Shown here piece by piece: positions 19,046 to 27,591 of a stretch of 64,000 nt of DNA. The DNA comes from Streptomyces aculeolatus. Lineage in GTDB: Bacteria; Actinomycetota; Actinomycetes; Streptomycetales; Streptomycetaceae. The stretch spans positions 124,001 to 188,000 of the forward strand of contig NZ_JAINRD010000008.1 of the NCBI RefSeq assembly GCF_020400605.1, in the 5' to 3' direction. Position 1 is the stretch's first letter. The number at the start of each line of letters is the position of its first letter. The translations under genes were made by a program, and so were the position numbers. The notes below the pieces were generated by a model. The model saw only the letters and a program-made list of their open reading frames with translations, ran no database searches and had not been told where the DNA came from.

Positions 19046-21244
19046 ATGGGTGACAAGGCAAACGCACACCCCGGGGCCGCCGGCAGGGCAGCGGCGGCCG
19101 CCCGGCCCTCCGACATTCGGAACGTGGCGCTGGTCGGCCATAGCGGATCCGGTAAGACGACGCTGGTGGAGGCGCTGGCGCTGACCACGAAGGCGCTCAC
19201 CCGGGCCGGCCGGGTCGAGGACGGCGGCTGCGTATCCGACTACGACGAGATCGAACAGCGCCAGCAGCGCTCGGTCCAGCTCTCGCTGGTCCCGGTGGAG
19301 TGGGACGGCATCAAGATCAATCTGTTGGACACCCCCGGCTACGCGGACTTCGTCGGGGAGTTGCGGGCCGGTCTGCGAGCGGCGGACGCGGCCCTTTTCG
19401 TCGTCTCGGCCGCGGACGGCGTGGACGGCGCGACCCGGATGCTCTGGGAGGAGTGCGCGGCGGTCGGGATGCCGCGGGCGATCGTCGTCACGCACCTGGA
19501 CGCCGCCAGAGCCGACTTCGACCAGATGACCGAGACCTGCCGGGAGGCGTTCGGCGGCGACGACCCCGACGCCGTGCTGCCGTTGTACCTGCCGCTGCTC
19601 GGCGAGCCCGCGGCCGACGGCCACGCGCCCGTGCACGGGCTCATCGGCCTGCTCACGCAGCGGGTCTTCGACTACACCTCCGGTGCCCGCGAGGACAGGG
19701 CGCCGCGCCCGGACGAGCTGCCGCTGATCGAGGAGGCGCGCAACCGGCTCATCGAGGGCATCATCTCCGAGAGCGAGGACGAGTCGCTCATGGAGCGCTA
19801 CCTCGGCGGGGAGGACGTCGAGGTCAAGACGCTCGTGCAGGACCTGGAGAAGGCCGTCGCGCGCGGGGTGTTCCACCCCGTGCTGGCCGCCGCGCCCGCG
19901 GTGGACGGCGGCACGCAGGGGCTGGGCACGGTCGAGCTGCTGGAGCTGGTCACCGGCGGCTTCCCCACACCGCCGGAGCGGCGTATCCCCGACGTGACCA
20001 CGGTGCGCGGCGAGGAGCGCACGGCGCTGGCCTGCGACCCGGCCGGCCCGCTGGCCGCCGAGGTGGTCAGGACGTCCTCGGACCCGTACATCGGCCGGCT
20101 GTCGCTGCTGCGCGTCTTCTCCGGCACGCTGCGCCCCGACCAGACGGTGCACGTCTCGGGCCACGGCATGGAGGACCGCGGGCACGAGGACCACGACACC
20201 GACGAGCGGATCGGCTCGCTGACCGCCCCGTTCGGCAAGCTCCAGCGCCCGCTGGACGCGGCGATCGCCGGCGACATCGCCTGCGTCGGCAAGCTGAACG
20301 GCGCGGAGACCGGCGACACCGTCTCGGCCAAGGACGAGCCGCTGCTGATGGCGCCGTGGCTGATGCCCGACCCGCTGCTGCCGGTGGCCATCGAGGCGCA
20401 CACCAAGCAGGACGAGGACAAGCTGTCGCAGGGCCTGGCGCGGCTGTGCGCGGAGGACCCGACGATGCGGCTGGAACAGAACGCCGCCACCCGGCAGTTG
20501 GTGCTGTGGTGCCTGGGCGAGGCGCACCGCGACGTGGCGCTGGAGCGGCTGCGCACGCGGTACGGCGTGCAGGTCGACTCGGTGGACCACAAGGTGTCGC
20601 TGCGCGAGACGTTCTCCGGCCGGGCGGCGGCGCGCGGGCGGCACGTCAAGCAGTCCGGCGGCCACGGGCAGTACGCCATCTGCGAGATCGAGGTCGAGCC
20701 GCTGCCGGGGGGCTCGGGCATCGAGTTCGTGGACAAGGTGGTCGGCGGCGCGGTGCCGCGGCAGTTCATCCCGTCGGTGGAGAAGGGCGTACGCGGCCAG
20801 GCGGTCAAGGGCGTGGCCACCGGCTATCCGCTGGTCGACGTGCGGGTGACGCTCGTCGACGGCAAGGCGCACTCGGTGGACTCCTCCGACGCCGCGTTCC
20901 AGACGGCGGGCGCGCTGGCACTGCGGGAGGCCGCGGCGCAGGTGCAGATCCATCTGCTGGAGCCGGTCGCCGAGATCAGCGTGCTCGTCGCGGACGAGTA
21001 CGTCGGCCCGGTGATGAGCGATCTGTCCGGGCGGCGCGGCCGCGTGGTCGGCACCGAGCAGGCGGGCGGCGGCCGGACGCTGGTGCGCGCGGAGGTGCCG
21101 GAGTTCGAGATCGGCCGGTACGCGGTGGATCTGCGCTCCCTGTCGCACGGCACCGGCCGCTTCGACCGCTCGTACGCCAGACACGAGCCGATGCCGCAGC
21201 AGCTGGCGGCGAAGATCCGTGATCGGCAGGGCCACGACGGTTGA
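19046..21244 (+). CDS. Elongation factor G-like GTPase (EF-G2 type)
   Basis: 732 aa from ATG 19046, with GGAGGCGA 5 bases upstream; an earlier in-frame ATG at 19013 lacks a ribosome site. Domain order is that of EF-G. G1 is GHSGSGKT (about 31-38) and G3 DTPGYADFVGEL. The G4 site reads THLD instead of NKxD, and the G2 stretch RQQRSVQLSL lacks the usual threonine context. Later blocks SGGHGQYAICEIEVEPL and GVRGQAVKGVATGYPLVDV match EF-G domains IV-V. Actinobacterial EF-G2 proteins are reported to bind GTP without ribosome-stimulated hydrolysis (recalled from M. smegmatis work). It is an extra paralogue, not the rpsL-linked fusA. Confidence 0.9.
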   Translation: MGDKANAHPGAAGRAAAAARPSDIRNVALVGHSGSGKTTLVEALALTTKALTRAGRVEDGGCVSDYDEIEQRQQRSVQLSLVPVEWDGIKINLLDTPGYADFVGELRAGLRAADAALFVVSAADGVDGATRMLWEECAAVGMPRAIVVTHLDAARADFDQMTETCREAFGGDDPDAVLPLYLPLLGEPAADGHAPVHGLIGLLTQRVFDYTSGAREDRAPRPDELPLIEEARNRLIEGIISESEDESLMERYLGGEDVEVKTLVQDLEKAVARGVFHPVLAAAPAVDGGTQGLGTVELLELVTGGFPTPPERRIPDVTTVRGEERTALACDPAGPLAAEVVRTSSDPYIGRLSLLRVFSGTLRPDQTVHVSGHGMEDRGHEDHDTDERIGSLTAPFGKLQRPLDAAIAGDIACVGKLNGAETGDTVSAKDEPLLMAPWLMPDPLLPVAIEAHTKQDEDKLSQGLARLCAEDPTMRLEQNAATRQLVLWCLGEAHRDVALERLRTRYGVQVDSVDHKVSLRETFSGRAAARGRHVKQSGGHGQYAICEIEVEPLPGGSGIEFVDKVVGGAVPRQFIPSVEKGVRGQAVKGVATGYPLVDVRVTLVDGKAHSVDSSDAAFQTAGALALREAAAQVQIHLLEPVAEISVLVADEYVGPVMSDLSGRRGRVVGTEQAGGGRTLVRAEVPEFEIGRYAVDLRSLSHGTGRFDRSYARHEPMPQQLAAKIRDRQGHDG

Positions 21245-21274
21245 CCGCGGCTAGGCTGGGGCACATTGGTGGTC

Positions 21275-21296
21275 GGGCCCGCTTGCCCGCGGGCCC
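21275..21296 (+). terminator. Terminator after EF-G-like gene
   Basis: Perfect 8-bp stem gggcccgc / gcgggccc with a 6-base loop, 30 bases beyond the stop codon and 42 bases before the next start. Confidence 0.65.
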
Positions 21297-21337
21297 GGCC
21301 CCATCACCGGGGCGGACGCGCGGCGTTGGGGGCGGCA

Positions 21338-22999
21338 GTGGCAGGTTCCGATGGGCTGGAGTTCGACTTCGCCCCGCGCGCGCAGGTGCCGCTGTCCGGC
21401 GCCCAGGGGCAGACGGCCGCGACGCACGCGCTCGCCTCCACGGCGTACCGCGACAGCGCGGTCACCAAGCTGCTCGACGCCAACAACGACACCAGCAAGT
21501 CGGACTTCAAGAAGGGCCGGCTCTCGCTCTTCGAGCCGAACCTGGGCGAGGCGTTCGCACGCGCGGTCACGGTCCGCATGCTCGCCGACGGCCGCAAGCC
21601 GCTCATCCAGTCGTTCGGGACGGAGCCGCAGGCGGTGCTGGAGCACTGCCTGGCGGCCAACCGCTACCGCAAGGAGCGCGACACCCGGCTGACCGTGGTG
21701 ATGGCCGTCTTCGGGCTGCTGTTCCTGCCCGGCGTGCTGCTCTGGCTCGGCGTCTTCCAGCTCCGCCGCACCCTGGCCGGGGCGTCGGACAAGCGCGTCG
21801 GCGCGGTGGGTTACGTGCTGCTGGGCATCCTCGGCCTCGCCGCCATATACCTGTTCATCACGCTGCCGGCGGGCGGCCTGCTCAACATCTACCTGCGCGG
21901 CCTGCTGGTGGCGCCGATCATAGGCTGGTTCTGGGCGAACCGGATCTGCGAGCAGTACGCCAAGGGGCTGCGCGAGCACTGGACGGCCCTGCTGTCCGGC
22001 GGCGGCCTCGGCGCGAAGATCCCGGAGGCGGTGCCGAGCAACCCCGGCGAGGCCAGCGCGGAGCGGCTGCGGCTGGGCCTGGCGAAGCTGTCGGCGGAGC
22101 AGCACAGCAACGTCGTCTTCTACGCGGGCCCCAAGGGGATACTCGGCATGGGCACCCGCTGGGGCTCCTGGCAGCTGGCGGAGGACCTCAAGCCGAAGGA
22201 GTCCGGCGGCGAGATCCACCCGTTCCGCAGCTGGGACGTCGTCAAGGCGATCCACGACAAGCTGCGCATGCTGGAGCGCACCCCGCTGCACACCGGCGGC
22301 TTCCCGGCGCCCGCGATACGGCACTGGATCGTCGCCCCGATAGGCGAAGGCGCGGGCGAGGTCGCCCGGCCCGGCGGCACGATCGTCGACGGCTATTCCG
22401 TACGGGACTTCGAGGTCCAGCGGATCTGCAACGAGCAGCAGTTCGGCGCGGGCAACCGGCACTATCTGGGCGTGCAGTTCACGCTCTGGGACGGCCAGCT
22501 GGTCATCACCATGATGATCTCGGTGACCGTGCTGCACGAGACGCTGCGCATCGAGGTCACGGGCCACGCGCTGGGCCCGGTGCACCCGATGTTCACCAGC
22601 AAGCCCAGCCGCCAGACCAAGACGGTGAGCGGCATGAAGTTCTGGGAGACCAAGGAGAAGCCGCTGCCGCTGGTGCCCTCCCGCGAGGTGGTGCGGCTGG
22701 CCGCCCGCGCGCCGTTCACCTGGTACCCGCCGCTGCTCGACTACCTCGGCGGCAAGCTGAAGCTCCCCGAGCCCTTCGGGCTGCGGCACGTGTGGGCGGA
22801 CAAGATGTGGCGGCACCGCTTCATGGCCGACGACGTGCTGCGCGCGGCGCCGCCCGTGCTGCGGGTGGTGCACCAGGCGGCGCTGCGGGTGCTGGAGGAG
22901 AACAACGTCGACACCACCAACTTCGCGGGCCGGTCGCTGGCCCTCAGCGGGATGGTGCAGAGCGCGGAGCCGCGGCGCGCGGACGTGTACGACGCCTGA
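21338..22999 (+). CDS. Large membrane protein of unknown function
   Basis: About 553 aa if GTG 21338 is used (MAGSDGLEFDFAPRAQVPLS); TTG 21326 or a GTG at 21266 are possible. No domain was recognised. Two or three hydrophobic helices lie at about residues 110-210 (LTVVMAVFGLLFLPGVLLWL; VGYVLLGILGLAAIYLFITL; LLVAPIIGWFW). The soluble C-terminal 370 residues include the YAGPKGILGMGTRWGSWQLA and FTLWDGQLVITMMISVTVLH stretches. It follows the EF-G-like gene on the same strand after a terminator and converges on the MocR regulator. Its balanced composition and length support a real gene; function is unknown. Confidence 0.75.
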   Translation: MAGSDGLEFDFAPRAQVPLSGAQGQTAATHALASTAYRDSAVTKLLDANNDTSKSDFKKGRLSLFEPNLGEAFARAVTVRMLADGRKPLIQSFGTEPQAVLEHCLAANRYRKERDTRLTVVMAVFGLLFLPGVLLWLGVFQLRRTLAGASDKRVGAVGYVLLGILGLAAIYLFITLPAGGLLNIYLRGLLVAPIIGWFWANRICEQYAKGLREHWTALLSGGGLGAKIPEAVPSNPGEASAERLRLGLAKLSAEQHSNVVFYAGPKGILGMGTRWGSWQLAEDLKPKESGGEIHPFRSWDVVKAIHDKLRMLERTPLHTGGFPAPAIRHWIVAPIGEGAGEVARPGGTIVDGYSVRDFEVQRICNEQQFGAGNRHYLGVQFTLWDGQLVITMMISVTVLHETLRIEVTGHALGPVHPMFTSKPSRQTKTVSGMKFWETKEKPLPLVPSREVVRLAARAPFTWYPPLLDYLGGKLKLPEPFGLRHVWADKMWRHRFMADDVLRAAPPVLRVVHQAALRVLEENNVDTTNFAGRSLALSGMVQSAEPRRADVYDA

Positions 23000-23043
23000 C
23001 GGCGCCCGCAGGGGGCGCGCGCGGGCCGGGTTCGGGCCCCTGT

Positions 23044-24498
23044 TCAGACCGTTACGCCCCCGAGCGCCGCGGGCGTCGCCGGGCGGGAGCTGCCGTCGTA
23101 CGCCGCCCAGGCCGCGGCCAGCCGCTCGACCGCCTCGGTGAGCACGTCGCGCGGGGAGCAGAAGTGCAGCCGCAGGTACGGGCCGCTGCCCCCGGCGGCG
23201 TCGACGCAGGCGCCGGGCAGGACGGCGACCCCGTGCCGGAGCGCGACCTGCGCGAAGGACACCCCGTCCCCGTACGGCAGCCGCAGCCACACCGTCTGCC
23301 CGCCGGGCACAGGCGGGCAGGTCCAGGAGGGCAGCAGCCGGGCCAGCTCGGCGCGCAGGTGGTCGTGGGCGCGGCGCAGTCCGGCGCGGCGCCGGGCGAG
23401 CAGCGGTTCGTACGCGGCCAGCAGCGAGACGGCGACGAGCTGGGCCGGCACGTCGGTGCCGAGGTCGTGGACGGCCTTCAGCCGGGCGAGCCGGGTGACG
23501 ACCCCGGCGGGCCCGCGCACCCAGCCGATGCGCAGCCCGCCCCAGACCACCTTGCTGAGCGACCCGGCGCTGATGACCTCGGCGCCGTCCGCGTACGCGG
23601 CGAGCGCCGGCGGCGCGGCACCCTCGAACGCCAGGTCCGCCACCACCTCGTCGTCCACCAGCGGCACGCCGAGGTGCCCCGCCGCCTCGGCGAGCCGCCG
23701 CCCGCGCAGCGGGGGCAGCACGGCGGCAGTCGGGTTCTGGTGCACCGAGCCGACGTACGCGAGCGCCGGCCGGTGCTCAGCCAGGGTCCGTACCGCCGCG
23801 TCCACGTCGATCCCGTCCGGCCCCGCGGGCACCGGCCGCAGCACGGCGCCCGCCTCGCGGAACAGGTCCAGCGCCCCCGGGTACGCGGGCGCCTCGACCA
23901 GCACCGGGTCACCGGGGGCGACGAAGAGCCGGGTCAGCAGCGCCAGTGCCTGCTGTCCTCCGGTGGTGACGAGGATCTGCTCCGGCTCGGTGGGGATGCC
24001 GCGCGCCGCGTAGCGGGCGGCGACGGCGGCGCGCAGGGCGGGCAGCCCTGCGGGGTGGTAGCCGAGGCCGGTCGCGGGCAGGGCCAGCTCGCGGTAGGCG
24101 CGGACCAGTTCGGGTGGCGGGCCGTCCGGGGCGGCGCAGCTGAGCAGGATCACGCCGTCGGCCGGCTCCAGCAGGTTGAGGAAGAGCGGGTTCGCGGTCT
24201 CGGCCGCGCGGCCGGGCACGAGCGCCGCCTCCGCGACGCGGGTGCCGCTCCCCTGCCGCCGTACGACGCGGCCCTCCTGGCGCAGCACGCCGTAGGCCGC
24301 GACCACCGTCGTGCGCCCGACGGCCAGCGCCGCCGCGAGTGCCCGCTCCGGCGGCAGCGCCGCGCCGGGCCGCAGCCGGCCCTCGTCGACGAGCCGCCTG
24401 AGCCGGGCGGCGAGCAGCACGTACAGCGGGCCGCGCCCGGCCGACCAGCGGCCCAGGGCGGCCACCAGGTCGGAGGCCCGCACGTCGTCGGTGTCCAT
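23044..24498 (-). CDS. MocR-type PLP-dependent transcriptional regulator (GntR HTH + aminotransferase fold)
   Basis: 484 aa from ATG 24498. The N-terminal winged helix is of GntR type (LYVLLAARLRRLVDEGRLRP, then LPPERALAAALAVGRTTVVA, about residues 24-65). From about 110 there is an aminotransferase class I fold with LVTTGGQQALALL, DDEVVADLAF and the PLP lysine in SAGSLSKVVWGGLRIG (about residue 314). MocR proteins usually sense PLP or an amino compound and control a divergent gene. Here the divergent neighbour, 63 bp away, is a PLP-dependent sulfur amino acid enzyme, so that is the likely target. Confidence 0.9.
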   Translation of the reverse strand: MDTDDVRASDLVAALGRWSAGRGPLYVLLAARLRRLVDEGRLRPGAALPPERALAAALAVGRTTVVAAYGVLRQEGRVVRRQGSGTRVAEAALVPGRAAETANPLFLNLLEPADGVILLSCAAPDGPPPELVRAYRELALPATGLGYHPAGLPALRAAVAARYAARGIPTEPEQILVTTGGQQALALLTRLFVAPGDPVLVEAPAYPGALDLFREAGAVLRPVPAGPDGIDVDAAVRTLAEHRPALAYVGSVHQNPTAAVLPPLRGRRLAEAAGHLGVPLVDDEVVADLAFEGAAPPALAAYADGAEVISAGSLSKVVWGGLRIGWVRGPAGVVTRLARLKAVHDLGTDVPAQLVAVSLLAAYEPLLARRRAGLRRAHDHLRAELARLLPSWTCPPVPGGQTVWLRLPYGDGVSFAQVALRHGVAVLPGACVDAAGGSGPYLRLHFCSPRDVLTEAVERLAAAWAAYDGSSRPATPAALGGVTV

Positions 24499-24501
24499 GG
24501 C

Positions 24502-24525
24502 GGACCAATCTCCCGGAATTGGCCC
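24502..24525. promoter_or_regulatory. Candidate MocR operator in divergent promoter region
   Basis: An imperfect inverted repeat ggaccaat-N8-attggccc (7 of 8 bases match) lies in the 63-bp space between the regulator and the sulfur amino acid enzyme. The position suits control of both promoters. This is inferred from symmetry and location only. Confidence 0.45.
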
Positions 24526-24561
24526 TGTCCCGGCAACCCATTCGCCGCGGAGACTTTCGCC

Positions 24562-25749
24562 ATGAGCGCCGATCTGCACCCCTCGACCCGTACCGCCCAC
24601 CCGCCCGTGCCCGTCCCCGAGGGCAGCCGCCCGGTGACCGTGCCGATCCACCAGGGCCACGTCTTCGCGTTCGACTCCGCCGACGCGATGGCCGCCGCCT
24701 TCCACGACCCGGACGGCGCGTACCTCTACAACCGCTTCGGAAACCCCACCGTCCGCGCCCTGGAGGAGGCCGTCAGCGGACTCGAAGGCGGCGCTGGCGG
24801 GCTGGCGTTCGCGTCCGGCATGGGCGCGATCAACGCCGTGCTGCTGGGCCTGCTCTCCGCCGGGGACCACGTCGTCGCGCAGCGCTCCCTGTACGGCGGC
24901 ACGTACGCGACGCTGACCGACCTCGCCGCGCGCTGGGGGGTGTCCGTCGACTACGTCTCCGGCCGGGACGCGGACGAGGTACGGGCCGCGCTCACGCCGC
25001 GCACCCGGGTGCTCTACCTGGAGACCATCGCCAACCCCACCACCGCCGTCACCGACCTGCCCGCGCTCCTCGCGGCCGCCGCGGAGGCGGGCGTCACCGG
25101 GGTCGTCGACAACACCTTCGCCACCCCGATGCTCTGCCGCCCGGTCGAGCACGGCGCCGACGTGGTCGTCCACTCGGCGACCAAGTACCTCGGCGGCCAC
25201 GCCGACGTCCTGGGCGGCGTCGCCGTCTTCCGGGACGCGGAGCTGCGCCGCCGCGTCTGGGCGCACGCCGTGGAACAGGGCGCGTCGGCCGACCCGTTCG
25301 CGGCCTGGCTGACGCTGCGCGGCATGGCGACCCTGGCGCTGCGCGTCGAGCGGCAGTCCGCGACGGCGCTGACCCTGGCCGAACGCCTGGCCGCCCACCC
25401 GGCGGTGGCCCGGGCCCGCCACCCCGGCCTGCCGGACCACCCGGACCGGGCCACGGCCGCCCGGCTGCTGGCCGCCGGCGGCGGGGTGCTGGCGTTCGAC
25501 CTGGCGGGCGGCCGGGAGGCGGGGCGCAGGTTCGTCGAGTCGCTGCGGCTGGCACTGCTGAGCCCGTCGCTGGGCGACGTCAGGACGCTCGTCATGCACC
25601 CGGCGAGCACGTCGCACCGCCAACTCGACGCCGCCGCGCTGGCGGCGATGGACATCGGCGAGGGCACGGTGCGGGTCTCCGTGGGCATCGAGCACCCGGA
25701 CGACCTGTGGGCGGACCTGGCGCAGGCGCTGGAGAGGGCGGCGGACTGA
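24562..25749 (+). CDS. Cys/Met-metabolism PLP-dependent enzyme (cystathionine gamma-synthase/lyase family)
   Basis: 395 aa from ATG 24562. Fold-type I transsulfuration enzyme with YNRFGNPTVRALEEAVSGLE, LAFASGMGAINAVLLGLL, SLYGGTY, YLETIANPTT, VDNTFATPMLCRP and the PLP-lysine motif VHSATKYLGGHAD (Lys about residue 206). The substrate (cystathionine, O-acetylhomoserine or methionine gamma-lyase type) cannot be settled by motif. Divergence from a MocR regulator suggests inducible catabolism or salvage rather than housekeeping synthesis. Confidence 0.9.
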   Translation: MSADLHPSTRTAHPPVPVPEGSRPVTVPIHQGHVFAFDSADAMAAAFHDPDGAYLYNRFGNPTVRALEEAVSGLEGGAGGLAFASGMGAINAVLLGLLSAGDHVVAQRSLYGGTYATLTDLAARWGVSVDYVSGRDADEVRAALTPRTRVLYLETIANPTTAVTDLPALLAAAAEAGVTGVVDNTFATPMLCRPVEHGADVVVHSATKYLGGHADVLGGVAVFRDAELRRRVWAHAVEQGASADPFAAWLTLRGMATLALRVERQSATALTLAERLAAHPAVARARHPGLPDHPDRATAARLLAAGGGVLAFDLAGGREAGRRFVESLRLALLSPSLGDVRTLVMHPASTSHRQLDAAALAAMDIGEGTVRVSVGIEHPDDLWADLAQALERAAD

Positions 25750-25809
25750 GCGACCGCGGGCCCCCGGGCCATGCCGGCCCGGGGCCGCCCCCGCGGGCCT
25801 CCCCGCGGC

Positions 25810-26859
25810 TCACCCCCCGCCGCCGTCACCTCCCCCGCCACCGCCGCCGTCGTGGCCGCCGCCGTCGGACCCGCCCCCACCAGCGCCGGACGGCTCGTGG
25901 CCCACGTCGGTGGACCACGGGGTGTCCCAGCCGTAGCCCGGGCCCGCCCCGCCCGACCCGTACGGGTCCCGCACCCGGTGCGTCGTGCCGAGGCGGATCA
26001 GCGCGTTCTCGTCGCCCGCACCGCACACGGCGCCGAAGAAGTGGGCCACCACCGCGTCCAGCGGGTCGTCGGACTCGTACCGCACGTCCATCAGCGGCTC
26101 CACCGTCGCGTACCGCAGCTCCCAGTCCCGGCGCCGGGTGAGCAGGGCCACGGGGCGGTTGCCCCGCAGCAGCCGGGACGACTCCACATCCTGTCCCTCC
26201 AGCTCCCAGCGCACCTTCACCGTCCGGAGCGCGGCGATCAGCCCCCGGAACGAGGAGTCGAGGACGCTGAGCACGGCGGGCCGGCCCGCCACGGTGACCG
26301 TCAGCGGCGGGTTCCGCGTCCGCACCTGCTCGGTGGTGAGTCCGGCCTCCCCGCGCAGTCGCACCGCGGGCGTCCCGGGCGCCCCCTCGGCCCACACGTC
26401 CGCCCGCACCAGCCGCCGGTCGACGGCCACCACCACCGGCCCGTCGTGCGGCCCCGGCGCGGAGCGCCGCGCCATCCACAGCGGCACGCCCTCCGCCTCG
26501 GCCCGCCGCCCGGCCGCGGCCACCTCCTCGGGCCCGCCGCTCAGCTCCACCGCCAGCGCGCCGAGGGCCTGCGCGAACGCCGCCGCCTGCCGCACCCGGA
26601 CGACCTGGGCGGAGCCGGTCACGCGGATCAACGGCACGGCGCCGCGGCCCTCCCCGATCCGGGCGAGCGCGCGCTCCATCCCGCCGCCGCCGACCCACCT
26701 GCCCCGCTGGTACGCCTCGGCCATGGCCATCAGGTTCATGTCGCCGACCCGCACGTGCGGACCCCGCGTCTGCGATAACCCGGCCGTCGTCAACCGCACG
26801 TTGGCCGCCAGCGGGTTCCACGATCTCTCCGCATAGACGACCGTCTCGTGTCCCGACAT
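25810..26859 (-). CDS. Unknown protein with Gly/Asp-rich C-terminus; contains a TTA codon
   Basis: 349 aa from ATG 26859 (MSGHETVVYAERSWNPLAAN); an upstream ATG at 26886 is less likely. I do not recognise a family. The body is mixed alpha/beta with repeated segments of about 100 residues (VVVAVDRRLVRADVWAEG; LTVTVAGRPAVLSVLDSSFR) and VKVRWELEGQDVESSRLLRG. The last 25 residues are almost pure Gly with Ser, Asp and His, probably disordered. Codon 28 is TTA (26776-26778), which in Streptomyces makes translation depend on the bldA tRNA. The gene converges on the PLP enzyme and has a long empty region upstream. Confidence 0.7.
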   Translation of the reverse strand: MSGHETVVYAERSWNPLAANVRLTTAGLSQTRGPHVRVGDMNLMAMAEAYQRGRWVGGGGMERALARIGEGRGAVPLIRVTGSAQVVRVRQAAAFAQALGALAVELSGGPEEVAAAGRRAEAEGVPLWMARRSAPGPHDGPVVVAVDRRLVRADVWAEGAPGTPAVRLRGEAGLTTEQVRTRNPPLTVTVAGRPAVLSVLDSSFRGLIAALRTVKVRWELEGQDVESSRLLRGNRPVALLTRRRDWELRYATVEPLMDVRYESDDPLDAVVAHFFGAVCGAGDENALIRLGTTHRVRDPYGSGGAGPGYGWDTPWSTDVGHEPSGAGGGGSDGGGHDGGGGGGGDGGGG

Positions 26860-27205
26860 CTGTGCCCCCTGCACACCGTCGCGCATACGGGGCCGAAACC
26901 CCCGCTTTCATCCAGTGTGCACGCAACCCGGGACGGCACACCCCGGTCGGACACCACGGGCGTGATCGGCCCTCCGGCCGGCGGGCCGGGGGTGTACCAC
27001 GGCCGCCCTGTCCCGCGATCCGCCGAACGGGCCCGCGGGTTGGGCCGAACGGCCTTTCCGCCGGTAACCCCCGCGGCATAAACGCATGATTCTGGCCGGA
27101 CTCCGGCAGCCCGTACCGGGCACCCTGAGAATTTGTTTCCCTACCGTCGCGTATTCCGAGCGTCCACCCGCGTAGACTTGACACTTCGCAACATGACGCC
27201 AACCC

Positions 27206-27235
27206 GGGCGGGAACTCGTTTTCGGACTCCCGCCC
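27206..27235 (+). terminator. Terminator-like hairpin with no upstream gene on this strand
   Basis: Perfect 8-bp stem gggcggga / tcccgccc, 14-base loop, followed by TTCTTC. The nearest upstream gene is on the opposite strand and starts 350 bp away. It may therefore end a small RNA or insulate the DUF4360 promoter downstream. Confidence 0.5.
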
Positions 27236-27253
27236 TTCTTCGTGGAACTCTTC

Positions 27254-27282
27254 TTCACGCAGGCTTTACATGGCCCTAGAAT
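27254..27282 (+). promoter_or_regulatory. Candidate sigma-70/HrdB-type promoter for the DUF4360 pair
   Basis: -35 TTCACG and -10 TAGAAT are separated by exactly 17 bases; the -10 matches TATAAT at 5 of 6. Transcription would start near 27289, inside the palindrome at 27282-27295. The spacing and -10 quality make this the best promoter in the region. Confidence 0.5.
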
Positions 27283-27295
27283 GAGAACGCTCCCA
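27282..27295. promoter_or_regulatory. LacI-family-like operator overlapping the transcription start
   Basis: TGAGAACGCTCCCA matches the actinobacterial CebR/CelR operator (TGGGAGCGCTCCCA, recalled) at 12 of 14 positions. It abuts the -10 box, a classic repressor position. A closely related palindrome lies before the serine protease at 42554. Confidence 0.4.
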
Positions 27296-27591
27296 CCTCA
27301 CGCTCCATGAGGTCGGGGACGCATTCGGTACGGCACCCCCACCAACAGCGTTCCGCACGAATGCTTCCCAGTCCCCGAAGCCGCTCTCCCCTTTCTTCAC
27401 CCTCGCGCCCTCCCGGGCGCCCGGGAGCTCTTTCGCCATGCTCTGCGCGACCCTCAGGAGCGGGCGCACCTCTTCGGCCCGCCTGCGGCGCATGTGCTTT
27501 CACGAGCCGTAATCCGGCTCTCCCTGCCCAATTCAGTGCGGTCGGCGCCGGTTTCGTCCGGCCCGGACCGGAGACAAAGGATAGGAGAAAC

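Larger units (their letters stand above)
26860..27591. other. 732-bp intergenic region between divergent genes
   Basis: I find no protein gene I can support here. It contains a terminator-like stem at 27206-27235, a plausible sigma-70-type promoter with an overlapping palindrome at 27254-27295, and lower GC than the flanks around 27100-27260. Short ORFs in it have no ribosome sites or recognisable products. The leader from the proposed promoter to the first DUF4360 gene would be about 300 nt. Confidence 0.6.
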
